DNA from: DATMER01 sp040349255 | GTDB taxonomy: Bacteria; Acidobacteriota; Thermoanaerobaculia; Multivoradales; UBA5704 | Assembly: GCA_040349255.1 (NCBI GenBank) | Contig: JBEQUE010000100.1 | Span: forward strand, 7,412-71,411 | Direction of reading: 5' to 3' | DNA length: 64,000 nucleotides | Part shown: piece by piece, positions 25,866 to 35,841 of the stretch | How positions within the stretch are numbered: the stretch's first letter is position 1 | How the letters are laid out: the number at the start of each line of letters is the position of its first letter | Position numbers and translations under genes: made by a program | The notes under the pieces: generated by a model | Told to the model about the DNA's origin: nothing | Databases searched by the model: none | The model's input: the letters and a program-made list of their open reading frames with translations, nothing else

Positions 25866-28652
25866 ATGAACATGAAAATGAAGATCCTGACAGCCTGCCT
25901 GCTCCTGGCGGCGGCCGTCTGCGGGACGGCGGCGGCGCAGAACGTGCCGAGCTCCGACCTGCTGCTGCCCTACTTCGAGGTGGACGGCGCCAACCAGGGC
26001 GGCCTGACCACCCTCTTCGCGGTGGGCAACGCCACCGAGAAGCCGGTGGACGTGCTCGCCACGGTCTACACGAACTGGGGCATCCCGATCCTCGAGGTCC
26101 CGATCACCCTGCAGGCGCGCGAGGTCCGCACCGTCAACCTGCGCGACTGGTTCCGCAACGGCGGCAACCCCGCCAAGACTCTGACCACCGCCGAGCTGCA
26201 GCATCTGTCCGCGGCGGCGAGCGGCAAGCGGTCTCCGAAGGACAATCTCTACTACTCGAAGGAGATCCGCGCCGAGCTGCTGGTCGGCTACGTGATCCTG
26301 CGCACCCAGGGCAGCCGGCCGGACGCTCTCTGGGGCGACTGGTTCAACGTGGACGTCGGCGGCAACCTGGCGCGCGGCGACGTGCTCGCCAACATCGACC
26401 GCTCCACCGGCTGCCCCGGTCTTTGCCAGCGCCACCTGGTGCGCTACCTGACCGGCGGCGGCTTCGACGGCGGCACCGAGGTCATCGTCTGGCGCCAGAC
26501 CAACGGCAAGCCTTCGGCGAACGCCGAGGCCGGCCCGAAGATGCAGGCCGACGCCACCGCCTATGACGAGCCCGGCCTGCCGATCGAGAACCGCAAGGTC
26601 TCGCTGCTGCCGGTCGAGAAGATCGTGGTCTCCGAGCTCGGTCTCAAGAAGCCGTTCGGCTCGCTCGACATCGAGAGCGAGGAGGAGACCTTCATGGCGG
26701 TCCAGCACACCGCCGAGAACCGCTACAGCGTCGGCCTCACCACCTACTGCCTGCCGCGCAAGATCACGCCCGGCCCGGGCATCGAGATCCTCAAGGTCAC
26801 CAACGGCGAGGACGCCGACGCGGCGCCCGGACCCTCCATCCCGGTCGGCGCCACCGTCACCTGGGAATACCTGGTGAGCAACATCGGCGATGTGCCGCTG
26901 ACCGACGTCGTGGTCGAGGACGACGACCCGTCGATCAAGGTCACCTGCCCGAAGGACACGCTCGCTCCGGGCGAGTCCATGACCTGCACCGCCTCCGGCA
27001 AGGCCAAGGCCTGCCAGTACCGCAACCTCGGCGGCGTCTCGGCCCTGTCGCCGTCGGGCACGGTCAACGCCTCCGATCCCAGCCACTACTTCGGCGACGA
27101 GGGCGCGCAGCTCGCCATCACCTCGATCCTCGTCAACGGCCAGGACGCCAGCAAGGCCCCCGGCGGCAACGCCGCGGAAGGCCAGACGCTCAACTGGACG
27201 TTCAAGGTCGCCAACACCGGCAAGGCCCGCCTGACCGGAATCCAGCTCACCGGCTTCAACGCGACCTGCGACAAGAGCGTCCTCAACCCCGGCGAGTCCG
27301 CGACCTGCACCGCCACCAGCAAGGCCGAGAAGGGCGACCATGCCCTGCCGGTCCAGGCCAAGGGCCAGGCGTCCTGCTCCCAGGCCTCCGCCAACGGCGC
27401 GGGGTACTACCACGGCCCGGGCGTCGTCGAATGCCCCACCATCCACCCCTCCATCCTGATCGAGACCGCGGTCAACGGCCAGGATGCGGACACCCCCACC
27501 GGTCCCCAGGTCGCGGTCGGCTCCGCGCTGGCCTTCTCCTACGTGGTCACCAACACCGGCGACGTCGGGCTCGACAACGTCCAGGTCTCCGACACCAAGG
27601 GCTTGGCCCTGAGCTGCCCCAAGACCGCCCTGGCGGCCGGCGAATCGATGACCTGCTCGGCCGGCGGCGTCGCCCAGAACGGCCAGTTCACCAGCCTTGG
27701 CAAGGTCACCGCCACCGGCGGCGCCGCCCCGTGCGACCAGCAGGTCTCCGACGACGACCCGGTCAACTACGTGGGCAGCGAGAACCCGGGCCTCAAGATC
27801 GTCAAGCTCACCAACGGCCAGGACGCCAACACCGCCCCCGGCCCGGAGATCGCGGTCGGCAGCCCGGTCCTCTGGAGCTACCAGGTCACCAACACCGGCA
27901 ACGTCACGCTGAGCAACGTGGCCGTCGCCGACGACAAGGGCGTGGCCGTCACCTGCCCGAAGACCACTCTCGCGGCGGGCGAGTCCATGACCTGCACCGG
28001 CAAGGGCACCGCCCAGGCCTGCCAGTACGAGAACCTCGGCACCGCCACCGGCAAGACGCCGGGCGGTCAGACCCTCACCGCCAGCGACCCGAGCCACTAT
28101 TACGGCAAGACCAGCCCGGCGATCGACATCGAAGTCAAGGTCAACGGCGACGACGCCGACTCTCCCAAGGGCCCCGAAGTCGAGGCCGGCTCCCCGGTGA
28201 GCTTCACCTACATCGTCTCGAACACCGGCGACGTCAGCCTCACCGGCGTCCAGGTCTCCGACAGCAAGGGCGTCGCCGTCTCCTGCCCCAAGGCCTCCCT
28301 GGCGCCCGGCGAGTCCATGACCTGCACGGGCAGCGGCACCGCCCAGACCGGCCAGTACAGCGCCACCGGCACCGCCAGCGGCACCGGCGCCTGCGGCCAG
28401 AAGGTCTCCGACGACGACCCGGTCAACTACTGGGGCACGAGCCCGGGCCTCAAGATCGTCAAGTACACCAACGGCTACGACGCCAACACCGCCCCCGGCC
28501 CCGAGCTCCAGGTCGGCTGCGACGTCGTCTGGACCTACAAGGTCTACAACACCGGCAGCGTCACCCTGAGCAACCTCGCGGTGACCGACGACAAGGGCGT
28601 GGCCGTCTCCTGCCCCAAGACCACCCTGGCGGCGGGCGAGTCCATGACCTGA
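25866..28652 (+). CDS. Secreted multi-repeat (DUF11-like) protein, ended by an in-frame TGA
   Basis: As read, 928 residues. A signal peptide (MNMKMKILTACLLLAAAVCGTAAA) leads into an N-terminal domain ('SSDLLLPYFEVDG ... EVRTVNLRDWF') shared with the protein encoded at 29719. Then come tandem beta-sandwich repeats of about 110 residues, each with 'VTNTGDVxLxxVxVxD' and a 'GESMTCT' word. Six repeats precede the stop. In the sixth the usual TGC of 'MTC' is TGA (28650-28652), and the same frame stays open for 274 more codons. Such repeats are common in surface adhesins and stalk proteins. The gene is preceded by a sigma-54 promoter and upstream boxes. Confidence 0.82.
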   Translation: MNMKMKILTACLLLAAAVCGTAAAQNVPSSDLLLPYFEVDGANQGGLTTLFAVGNATEKPVDVLATVYTNWGIPILEVPITLQAREVRTVNLRDWFRNGGNPAKTLTTAELQHLSAAASGKRSPKDNLYYSKEIRAELLVGYVILRTQGSRPDALWGDWFNVDVGGNLARGDVLANIDRSTGCPGLCQRHLVRYLTGGGFDGGTEVIVWRQTNGKPSANAEAGPKMQADATAYDEPGLPIENRKVSLLPVEKIVVSELGLKKPFGSLDIESEEETFMAVQHTAENRYSVGLTTYCLPRKITPGPGIEILKVTNGEDADAAPGPSIPVGATVTWEYLVSNIGDVPLTDVVVEDDDPSIKVTCPKDTLAPGESMTCTASGKAKACQYRNLGGVSALSPSGTVNASDPSHYFGDEGAQLAITSILVNGQDASKAPGGNAAEGQTLNWTFKVANTGKARLTGIQLTGFNATCDKSVLNPGESATCTATSKAEKGDHALPVQAKGQASCSQASANGAGYYHGPGVVECPTIHPSILIETAVNGQDADTPTGPQVAVGSALAFSYVVTNTGDVGLDNVQVSDTKGLALSCPKTALAAGESMTCSAGGVAQNGQFTSLGKVTATGGAAPCDQQVSDDDPVNYVGSENPGLKIVKLTNGQDANTAPGPEIAVGSPVLWSYQVTNTGNVTLSNVAVADDKGVAVTCPKTTLAAGESMTCTGKGTAQACQYENLGTATGKTPGGQTLTASDPSHYYGKTSPAIDIEVKVNGDDADSPKGPEVEAGSPVSFTYIVSNTGDVSLTGVQVSDSKGVAVSCPKASLAPGESMTCTGSGTAQTGQYSATGTASGTGACGQKVSDDDPVNYWGTSPGLKIVKYTNGYDANTAPGPELQVGCDVVWTYKVYNTGSVTLSNLAVTDDKGVAVSCPKTTLAAGESMT

Positions 28653-29477
28653 ACCGGCAAGGGCACCGCCAAGGCCTGCCAGTACGAGAACCTCGGCACC
28701 GTCACCGGCAAGACGCCGAACGGCCAGACCCTGAGCGCCAGCGACCTGAGCCACTACTTCGGCAAGACCAACCCGTCCCTGGACATCCAGGTCAAGGTCA
28801 ACGGCGAGGACGCGGACTCTCCCAAGGGCCCCTACGTCTCGGTCGGCTCCCCGGTGAGCTTCACCTACACCGTCAAGAACACCGGCGACGTCGCCCTCAC
28901 CGGCATCCAGGTCTCCGACAGCAAGGGCGTGGCCGTCTCCTGCCCCAAGACCTCCCTGTCGCCGGGTGAATCGATGACCTGCACCGGCAGCGGCACCGCC
29001 CAGTCCGGCCAGTACACCGCCACCGGCACGGCCACCGGCACCGGCGCCTGCGGCCAGCCGGTGTCCGATTCCGACCCGGTCAACTACTACGGCAAGGTGA
29101 CCGGCGACGAAGGCTGCACCCCGGGCTACTGGAAGAACCATACCGACTCCTGGCCGCCCACCGGCTTCACGACCGGCCAGAAGGTGCAGAGCGTGTTCAG
29201 CAAGGTCTCCCTCTACCCGGCGCTCGCCAACGCCACCCTGCTCCAGGCGCTCGGCTTCCAGGGCGGCTCGGACCTCTCGGGCGCGGCGGAGATCCTGCTG
29301 CGCGCCGCCACGGCCGGCCTGCTCAACACCTCGCACCCCTGGGTCGACTACCCGGGCTCCACGTCGGGCCTGATCTCCGACGTCAACGCCGCCCTGGCCA
29401 GCCTGAACCGCGACACGATCATCGCGCTGGCCGCGGCCATCGACAAGAACAACAACCTGGGCTGCCCGCTCAACTAG
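28653..29477 (+). pseudogene. In-frame continuation of the repeat protein after the TGA (last repeat and C-terminal domain)
   Basis: These 274 codons continue in the same frame: the rest of repeat six, a complete seventh repeat, and a terminal domain opening CTPGYWKNHTDSW. The CxPGYWKNH motif is found at the end of many secreted bacterial surface proteins. An internal GTG at 28854 could start a fragment, but it would lack a signal peptide. Without the TGA the protein would be 1203 residues. No other damage is visible, so the stop is recent, an error in the sequence, or read through. Confidence 0.7.
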
Positions 29478-29499
29478 GCGCCGCCCATCGTCCCTCGTC

Positions 29500-29531
29500 G
29501 GCTCCCCGGGCAACCGGGGAGCCTCTTTTTT
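29500..29531 (+). terminator. Rho-independent terminator of the repeat protein gene
   Basis: A 10-bp perfect stem GGCTCCCCGG / CCGGGGAGCC (29500-29509, 29514-29523) with loop GCAA is followed by TCTTTTTTTT. It is the clearest intrinsic terminator in the window and shows that the original gene end is at 29477. Confidence 0.92.
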
Positions 29532-29532
29532 T

Positions 29533-29591
29533 CTGACAGTCCTCTGACAGTGCCCTGACAGTGCTGACACCACTGTCAGAGCTCCTGACAG
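29533..29591 (+). promoter_or_regulatory. CTGACAGT box cluster (upstream activating sequence 2)
   Basis: CTGACAGT occurs at 29533, 29544 and 29555, with a partial CTGACA at 29564. An inverted ACTGTCAG lies at 29572-29579 and CTGACAG at 29585-29591. The direct copies repeat every 11 bp, so they face one side of the helix. The inverted box starts 91 bp before the GG of the -24 element, exactly as in the cluster at 25681. Confidence 0.78.
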
Positions 29592-29661
29592 ACCCGGACG
29601 CGATCGCACCGGAATCCAGGCAAGCCGCTGATTCCAGGACGTTTCCCGCTGAACCGCCCGG

Positions 29662-29676
29662 TGGCACCGGGCTTGC
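29662..29676 (+). promoter_or_regulatory. Sigma-54 (-24/-12) promoter of the small paralogue
   Basis: TGGCACCGGGCTTGC matches the sigma-54 consensus fully at the invariant positions (GG at 29663-29664, GC at 29675-29676). The start point would be near 29687, which argues against translation from the ATG at 29686 and for the ATG at 29719. Confidence 0.85.
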
Positions 29677-29718
29677 TCTCCAGAGATGGCGGCACGAACC
29701 CTGAGAGGAACCGACACC

Positions 29719-30690
29719 ATGCGCGCGAGAACGCTCCTGCTCCTGATCCTGGCGACCGTGCCGGCCTCGGCGGCGCGGCTTCAGCCGACCTCGGACCTGC
29801 TGCTCCCCGGGTTCGAGGTCGATCCCGTCGCCGGCGGCGTCACCACGGTGCTCGCCGTGGGCAACGCCTCCGGCCAGCCGGTCGAGGTGCTCGCCACGCT
29901 GAGCACGGACGAAGGGACCCCGGTCCTGGTCACGCCGTTCACGCTGCGGCCCGACGAGGTCCGGACCGTGGACCTGCGCGACTGGCTCCGCGACGCCACG
30001 GCCACGACCGGCTCCGTCACCCTGCGCACCCGGAGCGGCCGGCGCGACGCCCTCTGGGGCGACTGGTCCGTCCTGGACGCCGACGGGAGCGCTCTGCGCG
30101 GCGGCGCCCTGGTCGACATCGACCGCTCCGGCGGCCACAGCGCCCTCTGCCGCCGGCACATCCTGCGCTCCGCCCAGAACCAGACGGCCGAGGTGGACGT
30201 CTGGCGCGAAGCCGCCGGCGGCCAGCCGGTGCTCGAGAAGGTCGCCGTCGCGGAGCTCGCGCCGCGCGAGCCGTCCGGCGCGCTGCTCGTCGAGACCGAG
30301 AACGACGTCTACATCGCCGGCGGCTGGTGCGTGGCGAGCTCCTGCGAAGGCCGGCGGACCGCGCTCGACGTCAACATCCTGCTCGACGGCCGGATCGCCG
30401 CCGAGCCTCGCGGCCCCCTGATGGACAGCGGCTCGCAACTGACCTGGACCCTGCTCATCGCCAACACCGGCGAGCTGGCGGTGAGCGGGATCGAGATCGA
30501 AGGGCTCGACGCGAGCTGTCCGCAGGCCGAGCTGGAGCCCGGCGGATCCATGGAGTGCACCGCCATCGACCTGGCCCTGTCGAACCCGCAGAGCGTCCCG
30601 GTCCTCGTCACCGGACACAGCTCCTGCGCCGATGTTTCGGCGAGAACCACCGGCTACTACGAGGGTGTCCTCGTCGACATCTATCCTTGA
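29719..30690 (+). CDS. Secreted paralogue of the repeat protein with one DUF11-like repeat
   Basis: 323 residues with a signal peptide (ARTLLLLILATVPASAA). The N-terminal domain matches that of the protein at 25866 along its length: 'TSDLLLPGFEVD', 'VLAVGNASGQPVEVLATL', 'EVRTVDLRDWL' and 'RDALWGDW'. One repeat of the 'IANTGELAVSGIEIEG ... GGSMECTAIDL' type follows, and the protein lacks the GYWKNH domain. It probably partners or substitutes for the larger protein at the cell surface. AGAGGAA precedes the ATG at 29719. Promoter and boxes are shared with the larger gene. Confidence 0.75.
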   Translation: MRARTLLLLILATVPASAARLQPTSDLLLPGFEVDPVAGGVTTVLAVGNASGQPVEVLATLSTDEGTPVLVTPFTLRPDEVRTVDLRDWLRDATATTGSVTLRTRSGRRDALWGDWSVLDADGSALRGGALVDIDRSGGHSALCRRHILRSAQNQTAEVDVWREAAGGQPVLEKVAVAELAPREPSGALLVETENDVYIAGGWCVASSCEGRRTALDVNILLDGRIAAEPRGPLMDSGSQLTWTLLIANTGELAVSGIEIEGLDASCPQAELEPGGSMECTAIDLALSNPQSVPVLVTGHSSCADVSARTTGYYEGVLVDIYP

Positions 30691-30715
30691 GCCGGCTGTG
30701 TTACCCTGCCCTTAA

Positions 30716-32353
<1,638 letters not shown>

Positions 32354-33166
32354 TCAGGCCCGGCTCTCCATCCATCCCTCCACCGCCTCCCCGAATTCCT
32401 CCGGCTCCTCGAAGAACGGCTGGTGCCCGCTGCGCTCGAAGAGGCGGAAGGTGAAATCGGGCAGCGTCGAGGGAATGCCGTCCCACAGGGTGTGGGGGAC
32501 GACATAGTCGTACCGTCCATGGGCGTGGAAAATCGGCACGCGCAGCGAGTCCGATCCGACGGTGACGTCCCAGTCGTGTGTCAGCGGTCCGAGGAGATGC
32601 GCGAACACCGCCGGGTTGTAGACCGCTTCGGCGAGCAGCGGCGCCATGTCGAACCGCGCGTCGTAGAAGCGCGTCGGCGTCTGGGCCAGGATTCCCGTCT
32701 GGCCCTGTGGAACGCGGGCGAGGTTGTCGCGCAGGACCTCCTTCCTCTCCTCCGACGCATCCGCCTCCCAGAGCTCCCTCGCCTTCGCGGCGACCCAGGC
32801 CATGTCTCCCCGCGGCGGCGTTCCGGCGGTGATCACGTGCGAGACGCTCTCCGGCCGGCGCCGGCCGTATTCGATCGCGAGCGCGCCGAGGATCGAATGC
32901 CCGAGGATCGCGACCCGCTCCGCGCCCAGATCCATGCGGACGGCCTCCAGATCCTCGGCCAGAAGGTCGAACGTGAGGTCCGTAAAGTTGCCCGTCGACT
33001 TCCCACTCCCACGCAAGTCCACGACAACAAACTGGAACCGGTCGCTCAATCCTGAAGACAACTGAAGCTCGAACGGCTTCGTGCCCATGCTGCTCGGCAC
33101 GAGGCAGACCTGTCCGCGACCCTGCACCGTACAGTGAAGCTCGGCACCCTTGACGGAAACGTTCAT
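32354..33166 (-). CDS. Alpha/beta hydrolase
   Basis: 270 residues, cytoplasmic. The nucleophile elbow is GHSILG with S91, the acid is in HGRYDYVVP, and the histidine is in SGHQPFFEEP. The early 'VVVDLRGSGKS' forms the oxyanion side, as in proline iminopeptidase-like and haloalkane-type hydrolases. The substrate is unknown. A GGGAGGTAAG site precedes the ATG. Upstream lies the 42-bp tandem array, so transcripts from the Uma2 gene would reach this gene through it. Confidence 0.88.
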   Translation of the reverse strand: MNVSVKGAELHCTVQGRGQVCLVPSSMGTKPFELQLSSGLSDRFQFVVVDLRGSGKSTGNFTDLTFDLLAEDLEAVRMDLGAERVAILGHSILGALAIEYGRRRPESVSHVITAGTPPRGDMAWVAAKARELWEADASEERKEVLRDNLARVPQGQTGILAQTPTRFYDARFDMAPLLAEAVYNPAVFAHLLGPLTHDWDVTVGSDSLRVPIFHAHGRYDYVVPHTLWDGIPSTLPDFTFRLFERSGHQPFFEEPEEFGEAVEGWMESRA

Positions 33167-33224
33167 CGTCTTACCTCCCGGGAAAGAAACGGGGAACGGA
33201 TCGATCCCTGTCCGATTCGTCGCA

Positions 33225-33602
33225 CATCGGACAGGGATCAGTCCGTTCCCCGTTCATTTTGTCTCTCATCGGGCAGGGAACGGTCCGTTCCCCGTCCATT
33301 TTGCCGCGCATCGGACAGGGATCGGTTCGTTCCCTGTTCGTTTTGTCTCGCATCGGACAGGGAACGGTCCGTTCCCCGTCCGTTTTGCCGCGCATCGGAC
33401 AGGGATCAGTCCGTTCCCTGTTCGTTTCGTCTCGCATCGGACAGGGAACGGTTCGTTCCCCGTCCGTTTTGCCGCGCATCGGACAGGGATCGGTCCGTTC
33501 CCTGTTCGTTTTGTCGTTCATCGGACAGGGAACGGTTCGTTCCCCATCCGTTTTGCCTTGCAACGGACAGGGATCGGTCCGTTCCCTGTCCGCGCGCTCG
33601 GA
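33225..33602 (-). repeat. Tandem array of nine 42-bp palindromic units
   Basis: Units start at 33225, 33267, 33309, 33351, 33393, 33435, 33477, 33519 and 33561, exactly 42 bp apart. Each contains CAGGGA(A/T)CGG followed by CCGTTCCC(T/C)GT, which pair into a stem of about ten bases. Two variants alternate, giving an 84-bp higher-order period. Because 42 is divisible by three, several reading frames stay open on both strands and would encode 14-residue repeats, but none has a convincing start. The array fills the space between the Uma2 and hydrolase genes, both on the minus strand. Confidence 0.92.
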
Positions 33603-33603
33603 C

Positions 33604-34437
33604 CTACGTCTCTTTCCTGAGACGTTCGATCTCTGCTCGAAGACGGACGACCTCGTCCTCGGCCGCGTGGCGGGCCTCCGTTTCGGCCCGTGCTTTTTCC
33701 TCGGCCATCTTACGAGCCTCGGATGCGGCCTGCGCCAGGTCTCTGATCTCCTGCCGGGTTGGAAGAGGCTTGCCCGAGGGGTGCTCGAATAGCCACACCT
33801 CGTTGCCGTCCGGAGAAACCTGAAACCAGAGGCCGGTCGTCTCGGAAAGGAGGCGGCCCTGCTCGTCCGGCTCGACCGGCCGATATCCGGAAAGGCCCAG
33901 CCGATAGCCGATCAGACGGAAGCGACGATCCCGGCGCTGGCAGTCGACGATCAGGTACTCCTGGATCCCGACCCGTCGATACAGAGTGACCTTGTCCTCC
34001 AGATCGGTCTTGCGGATGCGGGAGGAGAGGGGCGAGACGATCTCGATGATCAGGCAGGGCCGGACGCCCTCGGCCATGACATCGAAGCTCTCCCGGTCGG
34101 CGTCCCGGTTCCGTACGCCGCGGATCACGGAAATGTCGGGGCCGGGCTGGTCCAGCCCAGGACCGAAGAGATGCTTCATATCCACTGTGATCAGCACGTC
34201 CGGCACCGGGCGGAAGAAATCCACCAGCCGATCGGCGATCTGGCATGCGGTGTCGAAATGGCGTTTGCCCTGGGTCATGTGGTCGCCGACTTGCGGGTTC
34301 AGGAACAGCTCGGGAGTCAGCGGCATCGAGACCAGCTCCATCCGGCCGCCTGAACGTTCGACCCAACGGTCCAGGGTGATCCCCGGCTCCTCGTCGAGGA
34401 GGTCGGCTTCCAGCGGCTTGCGGACAGGCTCAGCCAT
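33604..34437 (-). CDS. Uma2-family (DUF820) putative restriction endonuclease
   Basis: 277 residues. The PD-(D/E)XK-like core of Uma2 is visible: 'PGPDISVIRG' carries the first acid, and 'CLIIEIVSPLSS' followed by 'KVTLYRRVGIQEYLIVD' is the family signature. The C-terminus is a coiled coil of about 50 residues (EARKMAEEKARAETEARHAA). The biological role of the family is poorly known. The ATG at 34437 is chosen because a strong promoter ends seven bases before it; the longer frame starting at 34473 would begin inside the -35 box. Confidence 0.85.
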   Translation of the reverse strand: MAEPVRKPLEADLLDEEPGITLDRWVERSGGRMELVSMPLTPELFLNPQVGDHMTQGKRHFDTACQIADRLVDFFRPVPDVLITVDMKHLFGPGLDQPGPDISVIRGVRNRDADRESFDVMAEGVRPCLIIEIVSPLSSRIRKTDLEDKVTLYRRVGIQEYLIVDCQRRDRRFRLIGYRLGLSGYRPVEPDEQGRLLSETTGLWFQVSPDGNEVWLFEHPSGKPLPTRQEIRDLAQAASEARKMAEEKARAETEARHAAEDEVVRLRAEIERLRKET

Positions 34438-34444
34438 GGCCCCG

Positions 34445-34473
34445 AGTATAGTCAGTCGCCCGAGATCCGTCAA
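34445..34473 (-). promoter_or_regulatory. Consensus promoter giving a leaderless Uma2 transcript
   Basis: On the minus strand TTGACG (34473-34468) and TATACT (34450-34445) are separated by exactly 17 bases. The ATG follows the -10 box after only seven bases, so transcription would start at or next to the start codon. This is the strongest leaderless case in the window. Confidence 0.7.
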
Positions 34474-34521
34474 AGATATCGCGGAAGGGCGACCCGGGGA
34501 AGGGTTCGGATCGGAAAAGCA

Positions 34522-35724
34522 TCACTGGCCGATCAGGCGCCGGGCTGCGACCTGCGCGCCGTCGCCGCGCACGGAGGCGGCGACGGACCGGGCCCGGGCC
34601 GCCACGTCGGGTTGGAGCGCGCGGCCGAGAGCGTCGGCCAGCGAGTCGGGCGTCGGCAGGCCGGCGTGCGCGGTCCCGAGGCCCAGGTTCTGGATGCGTT
34701 GCGCCCAGTAGTGCTGATCGTACATCTGGGGGATGACGACCTGGGGCGCGCCGGCGCGCCCGGCGGCGGTGGTGGTGCCCGCGCCGCCGTGGTGGACGAC
34801 GGCGGCGACCCGCTGGAACAGCGCCTGCTGGTTGACCTCGCCGATCGCCAGGCAGTCGGGCTCGTCGTCCGGCAGCGACAGGTCGGCCCAGCCGCGCAGC
34901 ACGATCGCGCGGCGACCGTGCGCACGGGCCGAATGGAGCATTACCCGGGCGAGGTCTTCCGGCGCGCGGATGCTGCCGAAGCCGAAGTAGACCGGCGGCT
35001 CGCCGGCGTCGAGGAACGCCTCCAACTCGGGCGCGAGCGGACGCGCATCGGGCAGGATCCAGGCGCCGGTCTGGAACACGGACAGGTCCGAGGGCTCGGG
35101 CCAGGGCCCCAGCGTCGGGTCGGCGGCAAGCCAGGGACGGTCCGTGAGGATGTGGCCGAGCACGTCTTCGACCGGGGCCAGGCCGAGGGCGGTCCGATGC
35201 GGGTTGAGCAGGGGACCCCACATATCGTTCCAGCGCCCCGCATCCTGGGCCCAGACCTCACGATAATCAGCCCTGGCGACCGGCTTGTCTCCCAGCAGGC
35301 CCAGGACGGGTGGAGCGTGATGGGGCGATGGCAGGACCGCCGGGCAGTAGGCGGCGAAGACGTATGGGACGCCCATCCTCTCCGCCACCGAGGGGGCGGC
35401 GATCTGCAGGGTCGTCGCTCCCACGATGACATCGCAGTCCTGGGCCGCCGCCGTGATCGTCTCGAACTGCGTGGCGACCGTGCCCTCGATCATCTGCCTC
35501 CGCTGCACGGGCGTGGGCGGGACCGCCGAGGCGCTGGCCTTCCCGGTCGAGCGCAACTCGGGGCCGATGGGCGTCACGGGCATTCCCAGGCCTTCGATCC
35601 ATTCGCGGAAGTCCGGCGGCACGCACAGGCGGACCTCCTGGCCGAGAGCTCTCAACTCCGACGCCAGCGCCACCAGCGGCTGGACATCGCCCCGCGATCC
35701 GATCGTCGACAGCAGCACGCGCAT
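34522..35724 (-). CDS. UGT/GtfA-like glycosyltransferase (GT1 family)
   Basis: 400 residues in two Rossmann-type halves. The N-terminus 'GSRGDVQPLVALASEL' is the typical acceptor-domain opening. The C-terminal donor-binding motif is HHGGAGTTTAAGRAGAPQVV followed by 'QMYDQHYWAQRI'. Such enzymes transfer a sugar from a nucleotide donor to lipids (sterols, carotenoids) or natural products; the acceptor is unknown. Part of this gene, together with its upstream region, is duplicated as a fused remnant at about 37027-37130. Confidence 0.9.
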   Translation of the reverse strand: MRVLLSTIGSRGDVQPLVALASELRALGQEVRLCVPPDFREWIEGLGMPVTPIGPELRSTGKASASAVPPTPVQRRQMIEGTVATQFETITAAAQDCDVIVGATTLQIAAPSVAERMGVPYVFAAYCPAVLPSPHHAPPVLGLLGDKPVARADYREVWAQDAGRWNDMWGPLLNPHRTALGLAPVEDVLGHILTDRPWLAADPTLGPWPEPSDLSVFQTGAWILPDARPLAPELEAFLDAGEPPVYFGFGSIRAPEDLARVMLHSARAHGRRAIVLRGWADLSLPDDEPDCLAIGEVNQQALFQRVAAVVHHGGAGTTTAAGRAGAPQVVIPQMYDQHYWAQRIQNLGLGTAHAGLPTPDSLADALGRALQPDVAARARSVAASVRGDGAQVAARRLIGQ

Positions 35725-35841
35725 CCGGCTCTCCTTTCAGCAGACTGCTCAGGACGCCAAGTCTGCGCGCGCGCCGGGGCCTTGCCGCAAGTCTCCCCGT
35801 GGGCGGTATACTGAAAGCGGGGGATGGCTTCCACACCGCAG

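Noticed and set aside
28650..28652. TGA as a selenocysteine codon
   Set aside because: It replaces Cys, which is tempting. However, the sequence after it is almost the same as after TGC in the sibling repeat near 27990, so no special SECIS hairpin is evident. Sec in an extracellular repeat of this kind is also not expected.
25638..29720. 1360-codon reading frame opposite the repeat protein
   Set aside because: It is the antisense shadow of GC-rich repeats. It is low in complexity, has no recognisable domain and conflicts with two promoters and a terminator.
33225..33602. CRISPR array
   Set aside because: The 42-bp units are directly joined, with no unique spacers and no cas genes nearby.
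33150..33620. Proteins made of 14-residue repeats on either strand
   Set aside because: Open frames follow automatically from a repeat length divisible by three; no ribosome site, signal or family supports any of them.
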